A stretch of 64,000 nt of DNA from Mariniphaga anaerophila (GTDB lineage: Bacteria; Bacteroidota; Bacteroidia; Bacteroidales; Prolixibacteraceae). The DNA lies in assembly GCF_900129025.1 (NCBI RefSeq), contig NZ_FQUM01000003.1:496001-560000 (forward strand), given 5' to 3'. A model generated the notes under the pieces. It saw nothing but the letters and a program-made list of their open reading frames with translations, made no database searches and was not told the origin of the DNA. Positions 42,192 through 51,160 of the stretch are shown in pieces (position 1 is the stretch's first letter; each line of letters starts with the position of its first letter). The translations under genes and the position numbers were made by a program.

Positions 42192-45059
42192 TTAAATATT
42201 CGAAAGGAAAACAGACAGGTTAGTGCTTCGGTCGAGCCCCAATTTTTTTCGCAACCGATAACGACTGATTTCTGTTCCGCGGTACGAAATGTTCAGGATT
42301 GTGGCAATCTCCTGGGTGGTCAGGTTCATTTTAATAAAAGCACAAAGCCGCAAATCGCTTGGAGTAAGAACAGGAAATTGCGCTTTTAACCTTTTGAAAA
42401 ATTCTTCATGCACTTCATCAAAATAGGTCTCAAAAATCTGTGATTGCTGCCTGGAATCGATCTCTTTTTTTATACGTTTTTTCAGGCTCAGGATTTTTGT
42501 TTTGGCCGCCGCACTATTAATGATGTCGTGAATACCATTGAGTTCTTCGTTCACTTTGGTCAGAAATCTGTTCTTTTTAATGATACCCATGGTTTGGTTG
42601 GCCAGCTCTTTATCCCGGTGTTTCATTTCCGAACGAAGCTTGTCGTTGCGCAGCTCAACAATCTTCTTCTCGGCAATCAGCGATTCGCGATGAAACTGTT
42701 CTTCCCTGGTTTGCATTTCCTGTTCGTGCCGCAATTCTTCTTTTCGCTTCGACCGGTCAATGCGAAAAAGAATGTACCTGACAACGAAGAATGCCAACAG
42801 GGAAACTATCAAAACATAAATAAAATAGGCAAGTGCCGACCTGTGCCAGGGAGGTAGTATTGAAAACGAAAAGGTTGAAACATCGCTTTCTACCCCATAA
42901 ATATTTTTGGCTTTTAGTTGAAATTGATAGTCGCCTTCGCGCAGGTTTGTAAAATCAACATACAACTCGTCAGACCACGCCGACCACTCGTCAGAAAAGC
43001 CATCCAGATAATAACTGAATTTTAGCGGCGTGCTGTTGGCAAAAAACGGCGATGCAAAATCGAACCGAAGTATGTTTTTCCGAAACGGAAATTCGTATTC
43101 AAGTTTCTGCTCTTTCACCCTGTGATAAACTACCGAATCGATATAAGGCAATTCGATTTTGAAAATGTACGATTGAAACGGTTTGTTATACGAGCGGGTG
43201 AGGCTGGGCGAGTAGTGCACAAAACCATCTTCGAGGCCGAAAAAAACATTCTCCTCATCGTACGGATATATGAACTCGAACGCATTTACAAACAAACCTC
43301 TTAAGCTGCTAAACGGAGCGGTAATTTTCGTGTAGGTTAAATCCTCATTTTGCCGGGTTACTCCCGTTTCCAGATCAGAAAGATACCAGATGTTTCCTTT
43401 TCCGTCTTCACTCACTGTTTTCAGTTTTCCGCAGTCACCAAAAAGCGCTTCCAGTTCGTCGGTAGGTACAAAGTTGTTGGTTTCGTAGTCAAATTTGTAA
43501 ATGCCTTTATCGGTAGAAACATAGAGTTTTTTGTTCAGTCGTAATAAAATATTCCCTGCATCAGACGGCAACCCCTGCTTAGTAGTATAATGCTGCAGCA
43601 CGGAGACGCTGTCCAGATTTTCGTTTAACGCCAACCGGTAAATGCCTTTCCCGCCATGCCCAATCCAAATGTATCCCTGCTCATCTTGATACAGGTAGCG
43701 GCTCGACTCATCAAAACCTTTGACGGCCTTAACATATTTCCACCCGCCGTTTTCTTTTTTCAAAAGAACAAGGCCCTGGTAGTGCCCGCCAAGCAGGTAT
43801 TCCTTTTTATTGTTGAGTTCAATATATTTCCACGCCCCTTCCTTTTCGCTGATTTTGAACGCAGAATTTCCTTCAACATTAAAAGTCCCCTGGTTGTGTC
43901 CGCAAATCAGTTGATTGTCGAAAACATCGAGAGACCACACCTGTCCGGCTGTGTTTTTAACCAGTTCGAAAGAAGGATTTTCGTTGTTCCCCGACAGCGG
44001 AGAAACATACAAACCCTGGTTGGTGCCCAGGTACAGGTTTCCGTTAAACACCCGGCAGGTATAACCGGAACCGATATTTCTTCCACCAATAAAACTCAGC
44101 GGTAAACTCAGCTCCACTAAATCGATGCCGTTATCGAGCCCTAACCACAAATCCTCATCCCGATCCACAAAACACGATAGTACTGTGTTGTTCTGAATTC
44201 CACGATGTGTGTTTAACGCTTTTACAACGTTGCCGTTTTTATCGGAAATAACTACCCCGTTCAGTATGGTACCAAAAGCGTAATAATCTCCGGATAAAGC
44301 TGTTGCGCAATAGAGCCGGTTCTTAATTACAAACTCATTTACCGGCGACTTCCACTGCCGGATTCCCTTTTCATCGGCGAAAAACAAGCCTTCGGTTTCA
44401 GTGCCAATCAGCAGTTTCCCGGTATCGGCACGAAGCACTGCGCGAATGTCCCTGCGCGTAATTTCCTTCAGATCCAACGACTGAACTAAATTCTGCCCTT
44501 GCAGTTCAAAAAAACCGACCTCGTTATCCTGCACAAAAAGTGTTTCTCCAACTTTAAAAGAGTTGTAAAAACTGTTCTGTGCCGCAATAACATTTATCTG
44601 CCTTCCATTATAAACGAACAGGTATTTGTAACACTGAAAAACGATTCCGTCCGTTGTTTCGTGAATTTGCCATATATCATCGAAATTCTGAATGTCGGCA
44701 GGAAGCAGATTTTTCAAACTAACAAAACGGGAAGCACGGGGATCCTCGCGCTCCAGTACTCCAAAATCGTTAATTGTACCAACATACAAATTGTTTTTAC
44801 TGTCGCAAAAAACACTTCGCACCGGCGAAACAGGAGAAACCGGAATTAAATTCCAACTAACACCGTCGAAACGCAAAATTCCGTCGTTGTTGGCAAAATA
44901 CATAAACCCCCGACTGTCCTGGGTTATGGACCAATTCTGGGTTCCTGCATTGTATTCCGATTTTGTGTAATTGTAAATCCGGGGAGTACCGATGTCCTTC
45001 ACTCCTGCAAAACATAAAAAAGGAAAAAACAAAAAGAAAGTAATAAGTGTCCTTTGCAT
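42192..45059 (-). CDS. Membrane one-component regulator: propeller sensor, Y_Y_Y domain, LuxR-type HTH
   Basis: A 955-residue protein. The signal peptide (1-18) precedes a long periplasmic part made of two-component-regulator propeller repeats (NWSITQDSRGFMYFANNDGI, GYIWIGHGGKGIYRL) and a Y_Y_Y domain (LKFSYYLDGFSDEWSAWSDE, LREGDYQFQLKAKN). A membrane helix follows (about 743-764), then a cytoplasmic coiled coil and a LuxR-type HTH (about 895-945: TTQEIATILNISYRGTEISR). Kinase and receiver domains are absent, so it is not a hybrid two-component system. It likely senses glucan oligosaccharides in the periplasm and activates the neighbouring susC operon. Confidence 0.9.
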   Translation of the reverse strand: MQRTLITFFLFFPFLCFAGVKDIGTPRIYNYTKSEYNAGTQNWSITQDSRGFMYFANNDGILRFDGVSWNLIPVSPVSPVRSVFCDSKNNLYVGTINDFGVLEREDPRASRFVSLKNLLPADIQNFDDIWQIHETTDGIVFQCYKYLFVYNGRQINVIAAQNSFYNSFKVGETLFVQDNEVGFFELQGQNLVQSLDLKEITRRDIRAVLRADTGKLLIGTETEGLFFADEKGIRQWKSPVNEFVIKNRLYCATALSGDYYAFGTILNGVVISDKNGNVVKALNTHRGIQNNTVLSCFVDRDEDLWLGLDNGIDLVELSLPLSFIGGRNIGSGYTCRVFNGNLYLGTNQGLYVSPLSGNNENPSFELVKNTAGQVWSLDVFDNQLICGHNQGTFNVEGNSAFKISEKEGAWKYIELNNKKEYLLGGHYQGLVLLKKENGGWKYVKAVKGFDESSRYLYQDEQGYIWIGHGGKGIYRLALNENLDSVSVLQHYTTKQGLPSDAGNILLRLNKKLYVSTDKGIYKFDYETNNFVPTDELEALFGDCGKLKTVSEDGKGNIWYLSDLETGVTRQNEDLTYTKITAPFSSLRGLFVNAFEFIYPYDEENVFFGLEDGFVHYSPSLTRSYNKPFQSYIFKIELPYIDSVVYHRVKEQKLEYEFPFRKNILRFDFASPFFANSTPLKFSYYLDGFSDEWSAWSDELYVDFTNLREGDYQFQLKAKNIYGVESDVSTFSFSILPPWHRSALAYFIYVLIVSLLAFFVVRYILFRIDRSKRKEELRHEQEMQTREEQFHRESLIAEKKIVELRNDKLRSEMKHRDKELANQTMGIIKKNRFLTKVNEELNGIHDIINSAAAKTKILSLKKRIKKEIDSRQQSQIFETYFDEVHEEFFKRLKAQFPVLTPSDLRLCAFIKMNLTTQEIATILNISYRGTEISRYRLRKKLGLDRSTNLSVFLSNI

Positions 45060-45351
45060 ATTCTTCGCTTTTGCCTGTTAAAGTTAAATTATAAAATCAG
45101 AAGGAACAAATAACAAGCGGGCTTGCAACCTGCAACATCGTTCCACTCAAATATTTCTCAAAAAAAATTCACAAGTGCGCAAGTTTTTAAAAAGTTTGGT
45201 GTCAAATAACCTTTTTGGGTAGTTGTAAAGTTCTTTTTCAATTTTCGACAAATATTAAATAATGAACATTTTCTCAATAAAATACTTTAATGTCTTTTAT
45301 AATGAAGTGCTATTTTTACTAATTTTAAACGTTATTTCTTAATTAATCAGA

Positions 45352-46593
45352 ATGAATAGATTATACCTTATTTTAATAATTTCCATCCTTTCTTTCTATC
45401 CGGCTACGGCACAAGACAATAAGCTAACGATAGAAGAAGCTGTTCAATTTGCGTTGGAGAAAAACGCAAAAATACAGCAGATGAGGGCTATCTTAAAACA
45501 AAAAGAAAATAGCTGGAGATCGGAAACCGGAATATCCGCGCCCGAAATCAGCTACTTTAAAGAAGGCATTGGAAATGGTCCGGGCGATGCTTTTGATGAA
45601 AAAAGATTTTCTGTTTCGCAGGAATTTGATTTTCCGGTTACTGCCGCCTACCGTTTAAAAGGCCTGTCAGAAGAGGCAGGAGCGATGAAGCTGGAACTTG
45701 ACGCCGTTGAAAAAGAAGTTACAGCAGAAATAAAAAGCTACTACGTTGAGGTGCTTTATGCAATATCGTTGCAAAAGTCGAGGAAAAACCAATTAGCCCT
45801 TGCCGAAGATTTATACAATGCGGTGTACACCAAATATGAAACAGGGATGGCAAACGGCATTGATTTGGCCAACGCCGAATTGCGGCTCGATGAAGCCAAG
45901 AATGGCCTTGACCAAAGCGAATGGATTTTACACAAAGCCCGCTACGGTTTGTTTTACAACATGGGTCTTCCGGAAGAGCAGCAGTTGTACTCCATCACTT
46001 TTTCCGACACATTAATGGCTTCCGACATTCGAATTTCGCAAATACAGACGCTGTTAACCCAAAAAGACCATCCCCGGCTACTGGCAACCGAGCACGAAAT
46101 AAAATCGACCGAGTACTTTTTAAAAGAAGCCAGAAGCAATATTTTGCCGGATATCCGCTTAAACCTGTACAAGCAAAACCTTGGCGACGGCTATAACTTC
46201 AGAGGGTTTGAAGTTGGCCTGCAAATTCCAATCTGGTATCCTTTCGAACAGAAAGGAAAAATCAACCAGGCCCTGGCAAAAAAAGAAGAGATTGTTTGGA
46301 AACAAAAAGAAGTAGGCCTCGAAATTAAACGCCAGATAGAATATGCCTGGCACAATTACGATGTAAGCCGAAACATTATAAACCGGTACAATGAAACCAT
46401 GAAAAGCAAAGCAACGCAGTTGCGCGATTTAAGCCTCAGGGCATATCAACTGGGCGAAATTGATCTGTTAAACCTGTTAACTGCACAACAAACTTTTCTC
46501 GACAGTGAATTGCGGTATTTAACCGCTTTGCGCGATTATTACCTTCAGCTGGTGTCTTTGGAGAAATACCTCGGACAAGAGCTTGTTTACTAA
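45352..46593 (+). CDS. TolC-family outer-membrane channel of metal efflux pump (CzcC/CusC-like)
   Basis: A 413-residue outer-membrane factor. The signal peptide ends near residue 20 (FYPATAQ). Two halves of the TolC fold are visible: LTIEEAVQFALEKNAKIQQM near the N-terminus and long amphipathic helices, with GEIDLLNLLTAQQTFLDSEL near the end. It forms the exit duct for the adaptor and RND pump encoded directly downstream. The 292 bases before it, shared with the divergent PUL regulator, show no clear promoter box or operator. Confidence 0.9.
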   Translation: MNRLYLILIISILSFYPATAQDNKLTIEEAVQFALEKNAKIQQMRAILKQKENSWRSETGISAPEISYFKEGIGNGPGDAFDEKRFSVSQEFDFPVTAAYRLKGLSEEAGAMKLELDAVEKEVTAEIKSYYVEVLYAISLQKSRKNQLALAEDLYNAVYTKYETGMANGIDLANAELRLDEAKNGLDQSEWILHKARYGLFYNMGLPEEQQLYSITFSDTLMASDIRISQIQTLLTQKDHPRLLATEHEIKSTEYFLKEARSNILPDIRLNLYKQNLGDGYNFRGFEVGLQIPIWYPFEQKGKINQALAKKEEIVWKQKEVGLEIKRQIEYAWHNYDVSRNIINRYNETMKSKATQLRDLSLRAYQLGEIDLLNLLTAQQTFLDSELRYLTALRDYYLQLVSLEKYLGQELVY

Positions 46594-46626
46594 AAAACAA
46601 TAATTTATATATGAAATGAGCATGAG

Positions 46627-46675
46627 GATGGAATTCAGACCCGGAGCAACAATAGAAGGCTCATCGAATTCCGTC
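46627..46675 (+). repeat. Inverted repeat between the efflux channel and adaptor genes
   Basis: GATGGAATTC (46627-46636) pairs with GAATTCCGTC (46666-46675), 10 bp with one G-U pair and a 29-base loop. There is no T run after it; it may adjust relative expression of the operon genes. Confidence 0.45.
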
Positions 46676-46706
46676 TGTTCCCATAAAAAACTTAAAAAAA
46701 TAACAG

Positions 46707-47900
46707 ATGAAACGCATTTTAATACCAATCTACCTGGTTACTTTCTTTATAGCATTTTCGTGTGCTGAAAAGAAAGAAAATAAAGTGGCTCCAACAGTTA
46801 AACCTACCGAGTTGCCGCCATCACTAAAAACGGAGAGCAAAGTTTCGGTAGTGAAACTAACCAGCCAGCAACAAAAAGACTTAGCAGTGCAAACCATAAC
46901 AGTGGCAAGCAACCTGGTTAACCACATAATTACTGCACCCGGTGTTGTTTTTCCCGCGCCGGAACATGCCAGCATTATTAGTGCTCCAATTGCCGGGCAA
47001 ATCAGGGAAATAAATAAATACGAAGGGAACTGGGTACAAAAAGGCGAAGTACTGTTCCACATTCAAAGCCTTGAATACGGAACCCTGGTTTCGGAGTACC
47101 TTCAGGCTTATGCCGAAGAGGAGTTTCAGACAAACCGGCTAAAACGAATGGAACAGTTGGTAAAAGAAACCATCAGCTCGGTGAGCGAGCTGGAACGTGC
47201 TACCGCTGAATATCAGCGGGCATCTGCCTCTTCCAGGGCCGCATATTCAAAACTAAAAGCACTGGGTGTGCTCGACGAAGAAATTGAAGCGCTCGTAAGC
47301 AGCGACGATATTGACCCGGTACTTCATGTCCACTCCCCCATTTCGGGAATGGTCGAAAAAAACTTTGTAGAATTAGGCCAGTCGGTAAATGCACTCGAGA
47401 ATTTATCGCGTGTGCTCGACACTCGCATTGTGATGGTAAAAGGATACGTTTCTCCTGACGATGCCCGTCTTATTAACACGGGAGACTCGGTAAAAATAAT
47501 GAGAAGGGAAGAAAAATTCGGGACAACCGTTTCTGCAACCATTTCATCAATAAACCCGGGGGTAGATGAAAACAGCAGATCGGTAATTGTAAATATGCTC
47601 ATCCCGACAACAGCCGAATGGCCACGCCCGGGAGAAAATGTGCGTTTGGCAATTGTGTCTTCTTCGCCAAGAAAAACCATTGCCATTCCTGTTGAATCAC
47701 TTTCGTACGATGGCAACCAGCCTATTGTATTTGTAGAAAAAGAAGCCGGGGTATTTGAAAAAAGACCGATTGTTATTTCTGAAATCGGAGTCCAAAATGT
47801 TTTTGTTGAAAGTGGATTGTACGATGGTGAGCAGGTTGCTTCATCCAAGGTATTCAGTCTGAAAGCTCTTTCGCGGTATGATGTTATGGCTGAAGAATAA
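46707..47900 (+). CDS. RND periplasmic adaptor, lipoprotein (CzcB/CusB-like)
   Basis: A 397-residue membrane-fusion protein with lipoprotein Cys19 (FFIAFSC). It shows the adaptor order: a lipoyl-like half-motif (SIISAPIAGQIREINKYEGN), a helical hairpin (LVKETISSVSELERATAEYQ), the second lipoyl half (VHSPISGMVEKNFVELGQSV), then beta-barrel and membrane-proximal domains. It links the RND pump to the TolC-type channel. No Met-rich metal-binding N-terminus or HYHM-type site is obvious, so the metal cannot be named. Confidence 0.92.
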   Translation: MKRILIPIYLVTFFIAFSCAEKKENKVAPTVKPTELPPSLKTESKVSVVKLTSQQQKDLAVQTITVASNLVNHIITAPGVVFPAPEHASIISAPIAGQIREINKYEGNWVQKGEVLFHIQSLEYGTLVSEYLQAYAEEEFQTNRLKRMEQLVKETISSVSELERATAEYQRASASSRAAYSKLKALGVLDEEIEALVSSDDIDPVLHVHSPISGMVEKNFVELGQSVNALENLSRVLDTRIVMVKGYVSPDDARLINTGDSVKIMRREEKFGTTVSATISSINPGVDENSRSVIVNMLIPTTAEWPRPGENVRLAIVSSSPRKTIAIPVESLSYDGNQPIVFVEKEAGVFEKRPIVISEIGVQNVFVESGLYDGEQVASSKVFSLKALSRYDVMAEE

Positions 47901-47924
47901 ACGAACAACTGAAAAGAATTTTTT

Positions 47925-50900
47925 ATGCTTAAAAATATAATCACATTTAGTGTCAGACAAAAATTTGTAGCCCTTGCCCTGGTCGTTTTAATGGCTGTGG
48001 GAGGATACTTTTCGCTGATGCAACTGCCAATAAATTCGCTGCCCGATGTAACACCGGTGCAGGTTCTGGTAATCACCAAGGCAGGAAGATTTTCGCCTTT
48101 CGACGTTGAAAAACTGGTGAGTTACCCCATCGAAACAGCCATGAACGGGTTACCCGACGTGGCACAGGTGCGTTCCATTTCTCAATTCGGACTGTCGGCC
48201 GTTACCGTTGAATTTGACGAAGGCACCGATATCTATTTTGCACGACAAATGGTCAGCCAGCGGCTTCAGTCCATTACCGATGAATTGCCGCCCGATGTTT
48301 CCAACCCGCAACTGGGGCCTATTTCTACGGCGCTGGGCGAAATTTACCAGTATGTTGTCAGGGGCGAAAACTATTCGCTTACAGAACTGCGGGAAATTCA
48401 GGACTGGCTTATTGCCCCTCAACTTAAAATTGTAAAAGGTGTAACTGAAATCAACTCATTTGGTGGTTTCGTAAAACAATACGATGTTATAATCCAGCCG
48501 GGCAGGCTTCGTACATTTGGCATCGGAATTTCAGAAGTGCTCGACGCCATTGCTAACAACAACAGCGTTTCGGGAGGAAACTACATCGAACATAATAAAG
48601 AACAGTACATCATCAGGGGATTCGGACAAATTAACACCCGCGAAGACATTGGGAATATTGTTGTAACAAATGTAGCAAATAAACCTGTTTTCATTCGCGA
48701 TATTGCCACGGTTGAAATCGGAACACAAATAAGGCAGGGTGGCGTGACCCAGGATGGCAAAGGCGAAGTGGTAACAGGGATTGTAATGATGCTGCGCGGC
48801 GGAAACGGAAGAGAAGTGATTTCCGGTATTGAAGAAAAAATTGAATCCATAAATGCGAGTTTGCCGGACGGTGTGCAAATTGAAAAATTTTACGACCAGT
48901 CGGATCTGATTTCGCGAACAACAGCTACCATTTCTACAAACCTGATTGAAGGTGGTATGCTGGTAATTGTGATTCTGCTGCTCATGCTGGGTGAAATATC
49001 AGGAGCGCTTATTGTTGCCATGGTTATACCGCTTTCTATGTTATTTGCCTTTATCGGAATGCGGGAATTTGGGCTGGCTGCCAACCTGATGAGCCTCGGT
49101 GCCATCGACTTTGGAATGGTGGTGGATGGCTCGGTTGTTATGGTAGAAAACATTGTACACCGCCTTCAGAACGACAAAAGTGCTGACAAAACTGAAGTAA
49201 TAAAAAAAGCAGCCCAGCAGGTTGTGCGCCCCATATTTTTCGGGGTACTGATAATTTTAATGGTTTACGTACCTATAATGACTTTCAGCGGAATGGAAGG
49301 AATTATGTACCGCCCGATGGCCATTACAGTTGCAGCTGCTGTGTTTGGCTCGTTGTTGCTTGCACTGATATTTGTTCCGGCAATTTCGGCTATAATTTTC
49401 CGAAAAGGCGTTAAGGTGCGAAAAAACAAACTCATTAACTGGCTGCGGCCCCGGTACACCAATTCGCTGGAAAAATATCTGGATCGCAGGTGGCTGGTGG
49501 TTTCAGTCGCTGTTGTTATTTTTGGCGCTTCGGTTTTTCTAATGTCAAAACTTGGAACCGAGTTTCTGCCAGAGCTGGACGAAGGGTCTATTTTGGTGGA
49601 ACAGGTGAGAATGCCGTCGGTAACATTGGATCAATCCATTGAAAATGCCAACTGGCTGGCCGGAATGCTCGTTCAGAATATTCCTGAAATAAAAACCGTT
49701 GTGCCAAAAACCGGGCGTTCCGACCTGGCAAACGACTGGATGGGAGTTCATCAGACCGATGTTTGGGTTGTTTTAAAACCCGAAAAAGAATGGAGAGAGG
49801 GAGTTACAAAACAAGACATTATCGACCAGATAGAACCATACCTGCAAACAGAACCCGGACTGGTTTACAACTTTACGCAACCAATTGCCATGCGGGTAGA
49901 CGAATTAACAAGCGGCGTAAAATCAGATTTGGCAGTAAAAATTTATGGCGAAGATCTGGATGTTTTAACTAAAATCGGCGAAAATATTTCATCGCTTTTG
50001 CCTTCGTTACCCGGCACAAACAATTTTTACGTAGAACAAACAGTTGGGCAACCGTACCTTACAATAGACATCAACAGAGAGGCAGTTGCGTCGTTCGGGC
50101 TTAACGTAAATGATGTACAAAAGGTAATTGAAGCAGGAATAGGCGGAGGTGTTGCCGGTGTGCTTTACGAAGGGCAACGCAGTTTCGAAATCGTCGTCCG
50201 CTACCCTGAAAACGTGCGTGACGAGTTGTACAAAATTCAGGAGGTTCCGGTGCATTTGCCCGGGGGCGATTTTGTTCCCCTAAAGCGTGTTGCCAACATC
50301 GAACTTCAGGAAGGGCCTCGTGAAATTCAGCGTGAAAACGGCTGGAGAAGGCTCATTGTTGCCATCAATATAAAAGATATTGACCTGGGTTCATACGTTT
50401 CAAACCTGGAGAAAAAAATCAGGGAGGAAGCAGAAATTCCAGCCGGTTATTTTATTGACTACGGAGGTACTTTTGAAAACCAACGCCGCGCCATGCGTCA
50501 TTTATTACTGGTTGTTCCGCTTTCAATTTTTATAATCATCGGCCTGCTCTACCTCAACTTCGGCAAAATGAAGTATGCAATTCTGATTTTGCTGAACCTG
50601 CCGTTTGCCCTTTCAGGAGGTGTTTTCCTGTTGTGGCTGCGAGGCATGTACCTGTCCGTTTCGGCAAGTATTGGTTTTGTCGCCCTGTTTGGTGTGGCGG
50701 TGCTAAACGGAATTGTGCTGATCGACCACATCAACGAAATTCGGAAAACCAACAATCTCGATTTGAGAACAGCAATTCTGGATGGTGCCGCCGACAGGTT
50801 GCGCCCGGTACTAATGACCGCTTTGGTTGCCAGCCTCGGATTCATTCCCATGGCTTTCAACAGCGGCCCCGGCTCTGAAGTTCAACGGCCGTTAGCCACT

Positions 50901-51014
50901 GTGGTAATTGGAGGGTTAATTACTTCAACAATGCTAACGCTAATGGTTTTACCTAACATTTACTACTGGATGGAAGGCAGAAAAGAGCGAAAAGCAGCAA
51001 AACGCAACAAGTAA
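47925..51014 (+). CDS. Heavy-metal efflux RND pump (CzcA/CusA family)
   Basis: A 1029-residue inner-membrane proton antiporter, normal length for the HME-RND family. The TM4 motif reads LGAIDFGMVVDGSVVMVENI, with the acidic proton-relay residues of the metal branch. Other landmarks are the N-terminal LPINSLPDVTPVQVLV, LGTEFLPELDEGSILVEQVR before the second porter half, and SIGFVALFGVAVLNGIVLID in TM10. It exports divalent or monovalent metal from periplasm and cytoplasm. It ends the three-gene efflux operon. The specific metal (Zn/Co/Cd or Cu/Ag) is not decided. Confidence 0.93.
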   Translation: MLKNIITFSVRQKFVALALVVLMAVGGYFSLMQLPINSLPDVTPVQVLVITKAGRFSPFDVEKLVSYPIETAMNGLPDVAQVRSISQFGLSAVTVEFDEGTDIYFARQMVSQRLQSITDELPPDVSNPQLGPISTALGEIYQYVVRGENYSLTELREIQDWLIAPQLKIVKGVTEINSFGGFVKQYDVIIQPGRLRTFGIGISEVLDAIANNNSVSGGNYIEHNKEQYIIRGFGQINTREDIGNIVVTNVANKPVFIRDIATVEIGTQIRQGGVTQDGKGEVVTGIVMMLRGGNGREVISGIEEKIESINASLPDGVQIEKFYDQSDLISRTTATISTNLIEGGMLVIVILLLMLGEISGALIVAMVIPLSMLFAFIGMREFGLAANLMSLGAIDFGMVVDGSVVMVENIVHRLQNDKSADKTEVIKKAAQQVVRPIFFGVLIILMVYVPIMTFSGMEGIMYRPMAITVAAAVFGSLLLALIFVPAISAIIFRKGVKVRKNKLINWLRPRYTNSLEKYLDRRWLVVSVAVVIFGASVFLMSKLGTEFLPELDEGSILVEQVRMPSVTLDQSIENANWLAGMLVQNIPEIKTVVPKTGRSDLANDWMGVHQTDVWVVLKPEKEWREGVTKQDIIDQIEPYLQTEPGLVYNFTQPIAMRVDELTSGVKSDLAVKIYGEDLDVLTKIGENISSLLPSLPGTNNFYVEQTVGQPYLTIDINREAVASFGLNVNDVQKVIEAGIGGGVAGVLYEGQRSFEIVVRYPENVRDELYKIQEVPVHLPGGDFVPLKRVANIELQEGPREIQRENGWRRLIVAINIKDIDLGSYVSNLEKKIREEAEIPAGYFIDYGGTFENQRRAMRHLLLVVPLSIFIIIGLLYLNFGKMKYAILILLNLPFALSGGVFLLWLRGMYLSVSASIGFVALFGVAVLNGIVLIDHINEIRKTNNLDLRTAILDGAADRLRPVLMTALVASLGFIPMAFNSGPGSEVQRPLATVVIGGLITSTMLTLMVLPNIYYWMEGRKERKAAKRNK

Positions 51015-51074
51015 AAATCATTCAAAAAACTGATTGTTTCTTTATTGAAATCAGCAAAAACAGAATTTTAAAAA

Positions 51075-51111
51075 CATAAAAAACCTTCTCTGCAACTTTG
51101 CAGAGAAGGTT
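51075..51111 (-). terminator. Strong terminator between the efflux operon and the Ser/Arg-rich gene
   Basis: AACCTTCTCTGCA (51082-51094) and TGCAGAGAAGGTT (51099-51111) form a 13-bp perfect stem with a four-base loop. The T run follows on the minus strand, so it chiefly ends the minus-strand gene, though it may serve both. Confidence 0.85.
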
Positions 51112-51160
51112 GAAACAATTAAAGCAACTTATCCATTAAAAGCTAATAATCACATCTCTT

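Noticed and set aside
42192-45059. Hybrid two-component (HTCS) regulator
   Set aside because: The sensor domains look similar, but no H-box, ATPase or receiver domain is present.
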